The notes under the pieces: model-generated | Told to the model about the DNA's origin: nothing | The model's database searches: none | The model's input: the letters and a program-made list of their open reading frames with translations, nothing else | Translations under genes and position numbers: made by a program | Part shown: piece by piece, positions 8,002 to 23,345 of the stretch | How positions within the stretch are numbered: position 1 is the first letter of the stretch | How the letters are laid out: every line of letters begins with the position of its first letter | Assembly: GCF_004348985.1 (NCBI RefSeq) | Contig: NZ_SMKW01000044.1 | Location: 1 to 64,000, forward strand | Source of the DNA: Saccharopolyspora elongata | Lineage (GTDB): Bacteria > Actinomycetota > Actinomycetes > Mycobacteriales > Pseudonocardiaceae | Direction: 5' to 3' | Length of the DNA: 64,000 bases

Positions 8002-8202
8002 ATGTCGAACCTCAATGGCGCTGTGTGGCGCAAGTCGAGCCGCAGCCACGAGCAGGGCCAGTGCGTCGAGTTGGCCCAGAACCTGCCCGGCGTCGCTGCC
8101 GTCCGTGACTCGAAGACCCCTGAGCAGGGCGCCCTGGTGTTCACCAAGGCCCAGATCCAGACGTTCCTTTCCACCGTCAAGTCAGGCCGGCTCGACCTCT
8201 GA
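8002..8202 (+). CDS. DUF397-domain small protein, partner of the XRE regulator
   Basis: 66 residues from ATG 8002, preceded by AAGGAGAAG. It shows the DUF397 signature: GAVWRKSSRS near the N-terminus, a Cys-Val-Glu strand (GQCVELAQNL), AAVRDSKTPEQGALVF, and a C-terminal W/F-x-x-F helix-like end (IQTFLSTVKSG). DUF397 proteins are encoded next to XRE/DUF5753 regulators and are thought to antagonise or modulate them. The gene is transcribed with the upstream regulator and closed by a strong terminator. Confidence 0.92.
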   Translation: MSNLNGAVWRKSSRSHEQGQCVELAQNLPGVAAVRDSKTPEQGALVFTKAQIQTFLSTVKSGRLDL

Positions 8203-8212
8203 CGCCGGACGA

Positions 8213-8250
8213 ACAAAGCCCCATCCCGACGGTGCCGGGATGGGGCTTTG
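8213..8250 (+). terminator. terminator of the XRE-DUF397 pair
   Basis: AAAGCCCCATCCCG and CGGGATGGGGCTTT form a perfect 14-base stem with a short loop, followed by GTTCG. Confidence 0.85.
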
Positions 8251-8268
8251 TTCGTATCAGCACAGAGA

Positions 8269-8305
8269 AGGGCCCCTGTCCGGAGGAGTCGGACAGGGGC
8301 CCTTT
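8269..8305 (-). terminator. rpoC terminator
   Basis: Stem of AAGGGCCCCTGTCCG (8269-8283) with its complement ending in GGGCCCTTT. It lies 16 bases past the rpoC stop and back-to-back with the XRE-DUF397 terminator. Confidence 0.8.
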
Positions 8306-8320
8306 GGTCAACTAGCTACT

Positions 8321-12232
<3,912 letters not shown>

Positions 12233-12343
12233 GTCGGGTCTTCTCCCTTGATCGAAAGGTTCTGCCGGGTAACACCGGCAGCGGTGCCAGGTTGGGTCGG
12301 ACGCCGGTCCGCGAGATCAGCTCCCGCGGACCGGCGGCGAGGT

Positions 12344-15838
<3,495 letters not shown>

Positions 15839-15922
15839 GATGCGTCCTTCCGGGACTCTGAACTGGCTACAGCCGCATCAGCGAAAGTGCCCGGCGAAGT
15901 GACCGACGGGGGTCCGTACCCG

Positions 15923-15952
15923 CTGGCACAGTTCGCTAACACAGCTGTCAAG
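15923..15952 (-). promoter_or_regulatory. candidate rpoB promoter
   Basis: On the reverse strand an exact TTGACA (-35, at 15947-15952) lies about 110 bases upstream of the rpoB start. The expected -10 position (TGCCAG, 15923-15928) is poor, so the assignment is tentative. Confidence 0.3.
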
Positions 15953-16432
15953 GGTGCAATGGCGCCCACGATCCTACGGTCCGGTGCAGGACAGACGGAA
16001 AGAGGGCAGCGCAAAGTAGCAGTCTAGCCGGAACTACGCCAGCTGTCGAGGGGGCCCACCGATGGCGGCCCAGCCCCGTGTTGAGCACCAGAGTGAACCC
16101 GCGCGAGCCCGCAGTCAAGAGATCACGCTTCGATCACCCTCGTGGCGCAAAACACGATCACCGCTCGTGACCATCAGAGGCGTCGTCTTGCCTGGTCAGC
16201 GCGCCATCTGCAGGTAACCGCAGGGACCCCGTGGCGACACTCCCGGCACCCCTCCGAACGGCCCTTGACAGTTCCGCCGGCGATCGCCCCACGAGTGACG
16301 AGCACCTCAACATCCGGGATCGCGTTCCCTATTCCTGGGACGACTCGGCCGAACGGAGCCATTCCCGCAAACCCGCCCCGCCACATTCACCCCGCGTGCT
16401 CACATCGACACCTGCAGTCATTTCCATTCCCA

Positions 16433-16564
16433 GGGAATTCGATCTTCGAATTCCCGATCCACCCCAGGGAGGCGCGGAGTGCCACCGAGCACGCAACGTC
16501 GCGATGCGCGCACGGCGCGGGATCTGGCGATCACCCGCATTCGTCCGGTGTGGACGAATGCGGG
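16433..16564. other. two perfect hairpins in the 1.06 kb rpoB / TPR-CHAT divergent gap
   Basis: The region 15839-16896 has no convincing gene. It holds GGGAATTCGA (16433-16442) facing TCGAATTCCC (16446-16455), and CCCGCATTCGTCC (16534-16546) facing GGACGAATGCGGG (16552-16564). Both stems are perfect. Neither is followed by a T-run on either strand, so operator or RNA-structure roles are as likely as termination. Confidence 0.55.
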
Positions 16565-16896
16565 GCGAGCACGGAGCGCGCGCGGCCCGGCACGGCGGGA
16601 AAGATCCGGCCGACGCGATCACCCGAGCACGACGACGTCCGCCGCCCGATCTCGAAGTCGCCGCCGCCGGCGCGTGCCGTCCGTGAGTAGCAATGGTCGC
16701 AGTAATGACATTTCCCGCTGCGAACCGGTACTTTCGATCAGGAGCGCTTAACGAATGGTGCGTTCGGGCACAACTGCCCAACAGCACGATCTCAGGTGAT
16801 GCACGCGGGCTATTCGGCGCTCGCGTCCGCCGGTAGCGTGATACGCCCCACCTGTTCCAGGTGCCCCGGGTGAGCAGGCCACAGGAGAACCGACCG

Positions 16897-19800
16897 ATGA
16901 CAGACGATGCAAGCCGCGCGAGCGAACGGTTCAGCGGGCTGCAGCGTTGGACAGGGGGGCCGGACCGCAGCGGTTCCAGCTCGAGCTGGTTCGCCGCCGA
17001 GCCGGAGGACGCCACGCCCCCGCCCCGGCAGGCCCCGCAACCTCCCGAGGCGCCGGCCCCCGAACCCCGGCGCAGCGCCGAGCAGCGCTACGCCGACGCC
17101 ATCGCGGCGATGAACAAGATCGTCACCACCCTGGACTTCGAGCAGCTGCCCTGGGTGACCGAGGTGTTCCGGGCGACCGCCGGAGTGCTGAACGAGAACG
17201 ACCCCGCGCGCGCGGGCGTGCTCAACAACCTGGGTAGCGCCGCGCAGCTGACGCACGTGCGCAGCGGCGCGCTGGCCGACCTGGAAGACGCGATCTCCTA
17301 CTACCGGTCGGCGCGGGACTCGGCGCACAGCAGCGACCAGGACCGCGTGCTCTACCAGTGCAACCTCGCGCTGGCACTCACCGATCTCGCGAGCAAGACC
17401 GACAGCGCCTCATCGGCGGCGGAGAGCGTGCAGGTCGCGCGGGAGACCGTCGAGCAGACGCCGCGCCGCGACCAGCGCCGCGCGATGGCGCTGATCCGGC
17501 TGGCCAACGCGTTGCGGCTGCACGCCCGGCTGGCCGACGAGCCGCGGTCCGACGACGAGTCGATCGACGTGTTCCGGGAGGCCGCCCGGATCTCGCCGGC
17601 CAACGACCCGGCCACCTCCGAGCTGCTGATCAACCTCGGCGCGGCGCTGCTGCGCCGGTTCGAGCGCGGCGGCTCGCCCGAGGACCTCGACGAGGGCATC
17701 AAGCACCTCGGGTCCGGCGCCGGCGCCCTCGCCGACGGCGAGCCGCGGCGGGCCGCGTTGTGCCACCTGGCCAAGGCGCTACGGCTGCGGTTCCAGCGCA
17801 ACGGCGATCTGACCGATCTGAACTCGGCGATCAGCGAGCTGATCGGCGTGCTCGGCATGCTGGAAAGCGGAAATCCCTTGCTGGGCACGGCGATCTGGCA
17901 CCTCGCCGCGGCGACCGTCGAGCACGTCGACGCCACCGGCGAGGCGAGCCAGCTGCGCCGCGTGCTGCGGCCGATCGCGCCTGCGGTGCGCGCGATGTCC
18001 GCCGACGACCAGAGCCGCTCCGTCGCCCTCACCGGTTACGCGACCTTGCTGCGCAGGCATTTCCTGCACGGCGGGGAGGCCAAGGTGCTGGACACCGCGG
18101 TCACCGCAGGCGAGGCCGCGGTGGAGGCGGCGAGCGCGGCGGACCGCGGCGTGATGCTGCATTCGCTGGTCACCACGTTGATCGGCCGCTTCGAGCACCA
18201 CGGGGAGGCCACCGACCTGGACCGGGCGGCCGAGATCGCGCGCGAAGCCGCGAAGCTCGACGCCGCGTCGCAGCCCGCGGCGTGGGCGCAGCTCGGCATC
18301 GTCTCGGCGCACCGGTTCCGGTTGACCGCCAAGACTCGGGACATCGAGGCCGCCATCGAGCTGCTGGACCAGGCGCTCATCGCGACGCCGGCGACCGCGC
18401 CGAACCGCGCGGGCATCGCCGTCCACCTCGGCCGCGCTCTGCGCACGCTCTACCAGCGCAGCGGGCGGAGGCGGTACTACCGGTGGGCGCGCAAGGTGCT
18501 CATGGAGGCCGCCGAGCAGTCCAACGCCCCCGCCGACCAGCGGCTCCGGGCGGCGAGCCTGTCCGGTCAGATCTGCGCGCAGGCGCACCGGTGGTCGGAG
18601 GCGCTGGAGTCGTTCGAGGTCGCGGTCGACCTGCTGCCGCTGGTCACGCGCGGCAAGCGGGTCGTCGCGTCGCCTGCCGCGCAGCAGCGGTGGGCGACGA
18701 TCGCGGCCGATGCCGCGGCGTGCGCGTTGGAGAGCGGCGCGCCCGAGCGGGCCGTGGAGCTGCTGGAGCACGGGCAGAACGCGGTCCTGGCGGACTTCCT
18801 GCCGACCGGTGGAGAGCTCGGCGCGCTGCACCGCACCCATCCGGACCTCGCGGACGAGGCGGTCCGGGTGCGGCGGCTGCTGGACCGGCCGGTGGACGAG
18901 CCGGTGCTCATCGGGTCCGACGACCGGATGCGGCTGGCGCACACCTGGGACGAGCTGCTCGCGGAGATCCGCCAGGTGCAGCCGGGCCACCTGCTGCGCA
19001 CGCCGATCGAGCAGCTGTCGGCCGCGGTGCCGGAAGGCTGCGCGGCGCTGGTCAACCTCAGCCGCTACCGGTCGGATGCGCTGGTGCTCATCGCCGGGCG
19101 AGTGCTGACCGTGCCGCTGCCGAACGCCGCGCCGGAGACCGCGGCCGACCGGGCGGGCGAGCTGCTGGCGGCCGCGCAGCAGGACGACCACGAGGCGCTG
19201 TCCGAGGCCCTCGACTGGACCTGGGACCGGATCGCGCGCCCGGTCATGGAGCGGATGGGCTACCTGCGCACGCCGGAGCCCGGCGCCCGGTGGCCGAGGA
19301 TGTGGTGGAGCGCCCTCGGCGCGATGGCGTTCCTCCCGGTGCACGCGGCGACCTCGCGGACCGGTGAGTCCACATTGGACCGCGTGGTGTCGTCGTACAC
19401 CCCGACGCTGGGCTGCCTGCTCCGGGCGACGCAGCGGCCGGTGCCGACGGGCGGCCGGGCCCTGGTGGCGGCCGGATCCGCCGAGCAGGTCGGGCGGGAA
19501 CTCCCGCCGCAGAACCAGGTCCTGGCGCAGTACTGGCCGTCGGCGGAGATCGCGTCGGTGGAGAGCACCAGCGCGACCGAGATGCTGCAGCTGCTGCCGG
19601 AACACCCGTGGTTGCACGTGTGCGAGCCGAGTTCGCAGTTCCCGGGGCAGCCGGCGGCGGCGCTGCTGCTGGACCGCGAATCACCGCACCGGCCACTGGG
19701 CGTGGTCGAACTGGGCCAGGCGCCGTTGGAGGAAGCGGAGTTCGGCTACCTCGGCCAGTGCGCGACGGCGGCCGACCCGCCGTGCGCGGCGGCGGTGTCC

Positions 19801-20034
19801 CTGCCCGGAGCGCTGGGCTTCGCGGGGTTCACGCACGTCATCGGCACCCTGTGGGAGATCGACCCGGAGAGCGCGGTGCAGGTGCACGCCGACGTCTACG
19901 CCGCGGTGTTCGGCGGCGAGGAGTTCGACACGGACCGCTCGTCCTACGCCCTGCACAACGCGGCCCGCCAGCTCCGGGCCCGCTATCCCGAGGAGCACTG
20001 CATCTGGGCGGCCCACGTCCACATCGGACCGTGA
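16897..20034 (+). CDS. TPR-repeat protein with a C-terminal CHAT (caspase-like) domain, catalytic His missing
   Basis: 1045 residues from ATG 16897, with ACAGGAGAACC as ribosome-binding site. Residues about 60-620 are helical repeats of the TPR type, with many copies of a pattern like A-x-x-L-x-x-A-I/L-x-x-x-R. The last 300 residues are a CHAT domain: an MWWSALGAMAFLPVHAA strand, then LHVCEPSSQ, later YLGQCATA, and ALGFAGFTHVIGTLWEIDPESA. In active CHAT peptidases the first motif ends C/T-H-G; here the His is Glu (codon 19624-19626), while the Cys (19759-19761) remains. TPR-CHAT proteins act in actinobacterial signalling or defence; this one may be a non-proteolytic scaffold. It stands alone, with a long upstream gap. 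Confidence 0.85.
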   Translation: MTDDASRASERFSGLQRWTGGPDRSGSSSSWFAAEPEDATPPPRQAPQPPEAPAPEPRRSAEQRYADAIAAMNKIVTTLDFEQLPWVTEVFRATAGVLNENDPARAGVLNNLGSAAQLTHVRSGALADLEDAISYYRSARDSAHSSDQDRVLYQCNLALALTDLASKTDSASSAAESVQVARETVEQTPRRDQRRAMALIRLANALRLHARLADEPRSDDESIDVFREAARISPANDPATSELLINLGAALLRRFERGGSPEDLDEGIKHLGSGAGALADGEPRRAALCHLAKALRLRFQRNGDLTDLNSAISELIGVLGMLESGNPLLGTAIWHLAAATVEHVDATGEASQLRRVLRPIAPAVRAMSADDQSRSVALTGYATLLRRHFLHGGEAKVLDTAVTAGEAAVEAASAADRGVMLHSLVTTLIGRFEHHGEATDLDRAAEIAREAAKLDAASQPAAWAQLGIVSAHRFRLTAKTRDIEAAIELLDQALIATPATAPNRAGIAVHLGRALRTLYQRSGRRRYYRWARKVLMEAAEQSNAPADQRLRAASLSGQICAQAHRWSEALESFEVAVDLLPLVTRGKRVVASPAAQQRWATIAADAAACALESGAPERAVELLEHGQNAVLADFLPTGGELGALHRTHPDLADEAVRVRRLLDRPVDEPVLIGSDDRMRLAHTWDELLAEIRQVQPGHLLRTPIEQLSAAVPEGCAALVNLSRYRSDALVLIAGRVLTVPLPNAAPETAADRAGELLAAAQQDDHEALSEALDWTWDRIARPVMERMGYLRTPEPGARWPRMWWSALGAMAFLPVHAATSRTGESTLDRVVSSYTPTLGCLLRATQRPVPTGGRALVAAGSAEQVGRELPPQNQVLAQYWPSAEIASVESTSATEMLQLLPEHPWLHVCEPSSQFPGQPAAALLLDRESPHRPLGVVELGQAPLEEAEFGYLGQCATAADPPCAAAVSLPGALGFAGFTHVIGTLWEIDPESAVQVHADVYAAVFGGEEFDTDRSSYALHNAARQLRARYPEEHCIWAAHVHIGP

Positions 20035-20356
20035 CGCCATAGCGGGCAGAACCGGGGCACTCCCGCGGCCACACCGGCTGCAGGCCCGGGAACGCCCAAT
20101 TTTAGGCAAAATCGGAACAGCACCCCGCCACAGCCAGGCTGGCCACAGGCCCGGGGACGGTTCCAATTTCAGGGGTCGTTCCAGAATGGCTCCGCCTGGT
20201 CGTCCAGGAGGCGCCCGGCGCCTGACAGGCGGTGCCGGTTTCGCGCGAAACCGTGGCCCTGCACCCCAGACGTTCACGTCCCACACATCCCCGCGCACCA
20301 TTCTAAAACGACCCCTCGGGCAGGGCCGGGGTGTGGTCGGCGGGTGGATTTCGCTT
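20035..20356. other. convergent intergenic region rich in palindromes
   Basis: The 322 bases between two convergent genes contain no gene. They hold a copy of the CCCAATTTT family (20095-20115), an inverted-repeat-bounded 146-base block (20171-20316) and the palindrome CGGTTTCGCGCGAAACCG (20236-20253) inside it. Confidence 0.7.
20171..20316. repeat. 146-base block bounded by 19-base inverted repeats (MITE-like)
   Basis: The ends AGGGGTCGTTCCAGAATGG (20171-20189) and the complement of CCATTCTAAAACGACCCCT (20298-20316) match at 17 of 19 positions. The block contains a perfect TTTCGCGCGAAA-type palindrome. It is too small for a transposase. It lies 40 bases past the stop of the truncated sigma-recombinase gene. 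Confidence 0.55.
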
Positions 20357-22336
20357 TCAGGGGCGGGGTTTCAGCCGACGGAGGGTGTAGCCGTCGCCGG
20401 TCGGGTCCAGGGCCGCGGTGGCTCGCTTGAACAGGTACTCGGCTCGTTCGTAGGACAGGCGGCTGCGGCCCGTCTCCGGGCACAGGTCGCCGTCCTGGGG
20501 CGGCCTGGACGGCCCGGGTCTGCGATCGGTCAGGAACAGCGGGCCCCGGGTGCGGCCCGCCACCAGCTCGGGGAGCAGCGCGGCCGTGCCGGATCGCCAG
20601 CTCACCCAGGCGCCGGCCACCCGGGCGCGGCGGTCGTCCAGGTCCAGGTCCTCGACGTTCAGGGACAGGACCGCCGTCACCGCGGCCCCGGATTCGTGCA
20701 GCAGCCGCCACAAGGTGCGTTCCCGCAGCGGGATCCCGGGGCGGTTCCAGATCTCGTCGAGCTGCGCGGGGTCGATCGGCAGCGCCGGGGAGCGGGTTTC
20801 GGCGCGGCGGTCCAGGCCCGCCGCCAGATCGTCCAGGCCCGCCCAGGCGGCGAACGACCGGATCGCCGCGCGGTGCCGGTTCCACGTCTTCGCCGCCACC
20901 GAGCCCCATGCCGTCTCGAACACCCTCGCCACTTGCTCGGCGGTCATGGCGGCCAGCGGCCGATCCCCCAGGGCAAGGCGCAGCCGTCGCAGGGTCTGCC
21001 CGTAGGAGCGGATCGTCGCGGCGTTCAGCTCGTCGCGTGCCAGGAACTCCTCGACCGCCGCCCCTAGCGTCGGACCGGAATCGCCGCCGGCGAGCTCTCC
21101 CGCGCGGCGGAGCAGGAAAGCGCGTTCTGCGCTGTTCTGGGTGAGCGCCGCGGCCCGCTCGAACTCGAACTTCGCCTCTCCGCCGCGCCCGAGCCGCGCC
21201 AGGAGGTCGCCCCGGACGCTGGGCAGCAGGTGGTAGTTCTGCAGAACCGGGTCGGCGCCCAACGAATCGACCAGCGCGAGCCCGGCGTCCGGCCCGCGCG
21301 CCATACCGACCGCCACAGCCTTGTTGAGCTGCACGATCGGCGTCGGCAACAGCCGGGACAACGCTTCGTAGAGCGCCGCGATCTGCGCCCAGTCGGTGTC
21401 CTCGGCGGTCCGCGCCCGCGCGTGGCACACGGCGATCGCGGCCTGCAGCACGTACGGGCCGGGGGCGCCGCCGATCTCCTTCGCTCGCAGCAGTGCGGCG
21501 AAGCCTCGGCGGATGAGCAGCTGATCCCAGCGCCCCCGGTTCTGCTCGTGCAGCTGGACGGGCTCCCCCGACGGGCCGGTGCGCGCGGCCGATCGCGACT
21601 CCTGGATCTCCATCAGCGCGACCAGCCCGTGCACCTCGGCCTCGTGCGGCGCCAGCTCGGCGAGCAACCGCCCCAGCCGCAGGGCCTCCTGGCAAAGTCC
21701 GGGGCGCAGCAGGTCGTCGCCGGCGGTAGCCGAGTACCCCTCGTTGAAGATCAGGTAGACGACGCCGAGCACCGACGAGACGCGATCGGCCAGCTCCGGG
21801 CCGTCCGGGAGGTCGAACGGCACCTGCCCCCGGGCCAAGGTCCGCTTCGCCGCGGCGATCCGCCGAGCGATCTGCGGTTCGCTGACGAGGAACGCCCGGG
21901 CGATCTCCGCGGCCGTCAGGCCACCGAGCAGCCGGAGGGTCAGCGCGACCCGCTCCCGCATCGGAAGCACCGGGTGGCAGGAGATGAACATCAGCCGCAG
22001 CACGTCGTCCTGTTCGAGGTCCTGCTGCCGTTCCTGCTCGTGCGCCAGCTGCTCGTGCTTCTCCTCCAGGCGGCGGGACCGCCGGATGTGGTCGATGGCG
22101 CGGCGCTTGGCGATCGCCATCAGCCAGGCGCCCGGGTTGTCCGGGATGCCCGCGGGCCATTGCTCCAGCGCGGCCACGAGCGCGTCCTGGGCCAGCTCCT
22201 CGGCCAGGCCGACGTCGTGCACCAGCCGCGTGAGCCCGGCGATGATCCGGGCCGATTCGAGCTTCCAGATCGCGTCGACGGTGCGCCGCACGGCGGGTGC
22301 GCCGCCCCGGTCGGGGCGGCGCGGACCGGGTGTCAC
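20357..22336 (-). CDS. ECF sigma factor (ECF42/DUF6596 type) fused to a truncated tyrosine-recombinase-like domain
   Basis: 659 residues from GTG 22336, which overlaps the stop of the upstream DGPF gene (GTGA). Residues 10-100 are sigma region 2 (ELAQDALVAALEQWP, GAWLMAIAKRRAIDHIRR), 115-170 region 4 (LRLLGGLTAAEIARAFLV) and 175-415 the DUF6596/TPR-like extension of ECF42 factors (LIFNEGYSATAG, LLPTPIVQLNKAVAVGMARG). From about 422 a core-binding domain begins (TLGAAVEEFLARDELNAATI), then KTWNRHRAAIRSFAAW and a catalytic-like domain (RERTLWRLLHESG, LSLNVEDLDLDDRRARV, LLPELVAGRTRGPLFL). The first catalytic Arg position is not Arg, and the protein ends at YTLRRLKPRP where HxLRH and the Tyr would follow. 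The recombinase part is therefore probably inactive. Confidence 0.85.
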   Translation of the reverse strand: MTPGPRRPDRGGAPAVRRTVDAIWKLESARIIAGLTRLVHDVGLAEELAQDALVAALEQWPAGIPDNPGAWLMAIAKRRAIDHIRRSRRLEEKHEQLAHEQERQQDLEQDDVLRLMFISCHPVLPMRERVALTLRLLGGLTAAEIARAFLVSEPQIARRIAAAKRTLARGQVPFDLPDGPELADRVSSVLGVVYLIFNEGYSATAGDDLLRPGLCQEALRLGRLLAELAPHEAEVHGLVALMEIQESRSAARTGPSGEPVQLHEQNRGRWDQLLIRRGFAALLRAKEIGGAPGPYVLQAAIAVCHARARTAEDTDWAQIAALYEALSRLLPTPIVQLNKAVAVGMARGPDAGLALVDSLGADPVLQNYHLLPSVRGDLLARLGRGGEAKFEFERAAALTQNSAERAFLLRRAGELAGGDSGPTLGAAVEEFLARDELNAATIRSYGQTLRRLRLALGDRPLAAMTAEQVARVFETAWGSVAAKTWNRHRAAIRSFAAWAGLDDLAAGLDRRAETRSPALPIDPAQLDEIWNRPGIPLRERTLWRLLHESGAAVTAVLSLNVEDLDLDDRRARVAGAWVSWRSGTAALLPELVAGRTRGPLFLTDRRPGPSRPPQDGDLCPETGRSRLSYERAEYLFKRATAALDPTGDGYTLRRLKPRP

Positions 22337-22662
22337 GGGCCGAAGACCTGCTGGACCACGCTCTCGCCGTCACCGACGATCTTGCGGAACCGGCGGGCCA
22401 GCTCGATCGCCTCCTCCTTGGACCGGACCTCGACCAGCGCGAAGCCCGCCACCGACTCCTTGGCCTCGGCGAACGGCCCGTCCGTCACGGTGATCTCGCC
22501 GTCCGCGGAGGTCACCCGGACGCCGCCGGGTTCGAGTCCGCCGGTGGCCAGCAGGACCCCGGCCGCGGTCAGCTCCTCGACGAACTTGCCCATCTCGACG
22601 TACAGGCTCTCGTCGGGAGCGGCATCGGAGTCGGAGGCCTTGGTCATCATCAGATAGCGCAC
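22333..22662 (-). CDS. YCII-related DGPF-domain protein
   Basis: 109 residues from GTG 22662, after AAGGGGA. It carries the family signature TDGPFAEAKESVAGFALVEV and an N-terminal MRYLMMTKASD. These DGPF proteins are the standard partners of ECF42 sigma factors and are usually encoded directly upstream, as here, with overlapping stop and start. In Streptomyces the sigma factor is reported to control DGPF genes. The enzymatic role of DGPF proteins is unresolved; the ferredoxin-like fold resembles small-molecule-handling YCII proteins. Confidence 0.92.
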   Translation of the reverse strand: MRYLMMTKASDSDAAPDESLYVEMGKFVEELTAAGVLLATGGLEPGGVRVTSADGEITVTDGPFAEAKESVAGFALVEVRSKEEAIELARRFRKIVGDGESVVQQVFGP

Positions 22663-22806
22663 GGCGCTGTCCCCTTCCTTCGCTGAGCTGCCTTCCGCAT
22701 CAGCGTCGGACGAGCTTATGCGACGGGGAACGGGCGCATTCCCTGTCGCATCGCCGGTTCGACGTGTTGGCGAGAACCCGAGCACCGCAACAGGAAGGAC
22801 GAAGCC

Positions 22807-23175
22807 ATGGCCAAGTTCGCCACCGTGCAGGAGTACACCGCCTCGCTCCCCGAGGCCCAGCGCGCGATCGCCGACGAGCTGCTTCCGCTCATCGACGAGG
22901 CGCTGCCCGGCGCGGGAGCGGTCTGGCACGGCCACCCGGTGTGGAGGCTCGGCCCGGCGCCCGGCAAGTCGCCGGTCTGCTTCATCAAGGCCTTCTCCGC
23001 CCACGTGTCCTTCGGCTTCTGGCGCGGCCAGGAGATCACCGACGCGTCCGGCCGCCTCGAACCCGGCTCACGCGCGATGGCGAGCGTCAAGCTCCGCACC
23101 CCGTCCGACATCGACGCCGGGTTGTTCACCGACTGGCTGCGCGCGACCCGCGACCTGGAGACCGCAACCGCCTGA
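22807..23175 (+). CDS. DUF1801 (YdhG/YjbR-like) small protein
   Basis: 122 residues from ATG 22807, after GGAAGGACG. The pattern fits DUF1801: ATVQEYTASLPEAQRAIADE, an early LIDEALPGAGAVWHGHPVW strand-turn, PVCFIKAFSAHVSFGFW, and a C-terminal SDIDAGLFTDWLRAT helix. DUF1801 proteins are small phosphoribosyl-like or nucleotide-binding folds without a settled function. It is divergent from the DGPF gene and convergent with the Mce-associated gene, from which a strong hairpin separates it. Confidence 0.85.
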   Translation: MAKFATVQEYTASLPEAQRAIADELLPLIDEALPGAGAVWHGHPVWRLGPAPGKSPVCFIKAFSAHVSFGFWRGQEITDASGRLEPGSRAMASVKLRTPSDIDAGLFTDWLRATRDLETATA

Positions 23176-23183
23176 CCTGAACC

Positions 23184-23221
23184 CGGGTGAGCAGCGCCGA
23201 CCACCCGACGCTGCTCACCCG
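23184..23221. terminator. bidirectional terminator hairpin
   Basis: CGGGTGAGCAGCG (23184-23196) and CGCTGCTCACCCG (23209-23221) form a perfect 13-base stem between convergent genes. Confidence 0.75.
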
Positions 23222-23256
23222 TGTGCCGGAGGAGCCGTTCGGGAACGTGTTCCGTA

Positions 23257-23320
23257 CGCCGTTTTCGCGCGAAAGCGGCGTTCCCCACGCCTAGCGGGTG
23301 ACGGTTTCGCGCGAAAGCGG
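23257..23320. repeat. two further TTTCGCGCGAAA-family palindromes
   Basis: 23257-23280 and 23302-23320 each centre on TTTCGCGCGAAA, the first with CGCCG/CGGCG arms and two mismatched pairs. Both lie between the DUF1801 terminator and the end of the mce operon. Confidence 0.75.
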
Positions 23321-23345
23321 CGCTTCTGAAGGGTCGCGGCGTCGG

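Noticed and set aside
20357-21080. Functional integrase for the rpoC-end element
   Set aside because: The recombinase-like part lacks the first Arg position, HxxR and Tyr, and lies 12 kb from the repeats.
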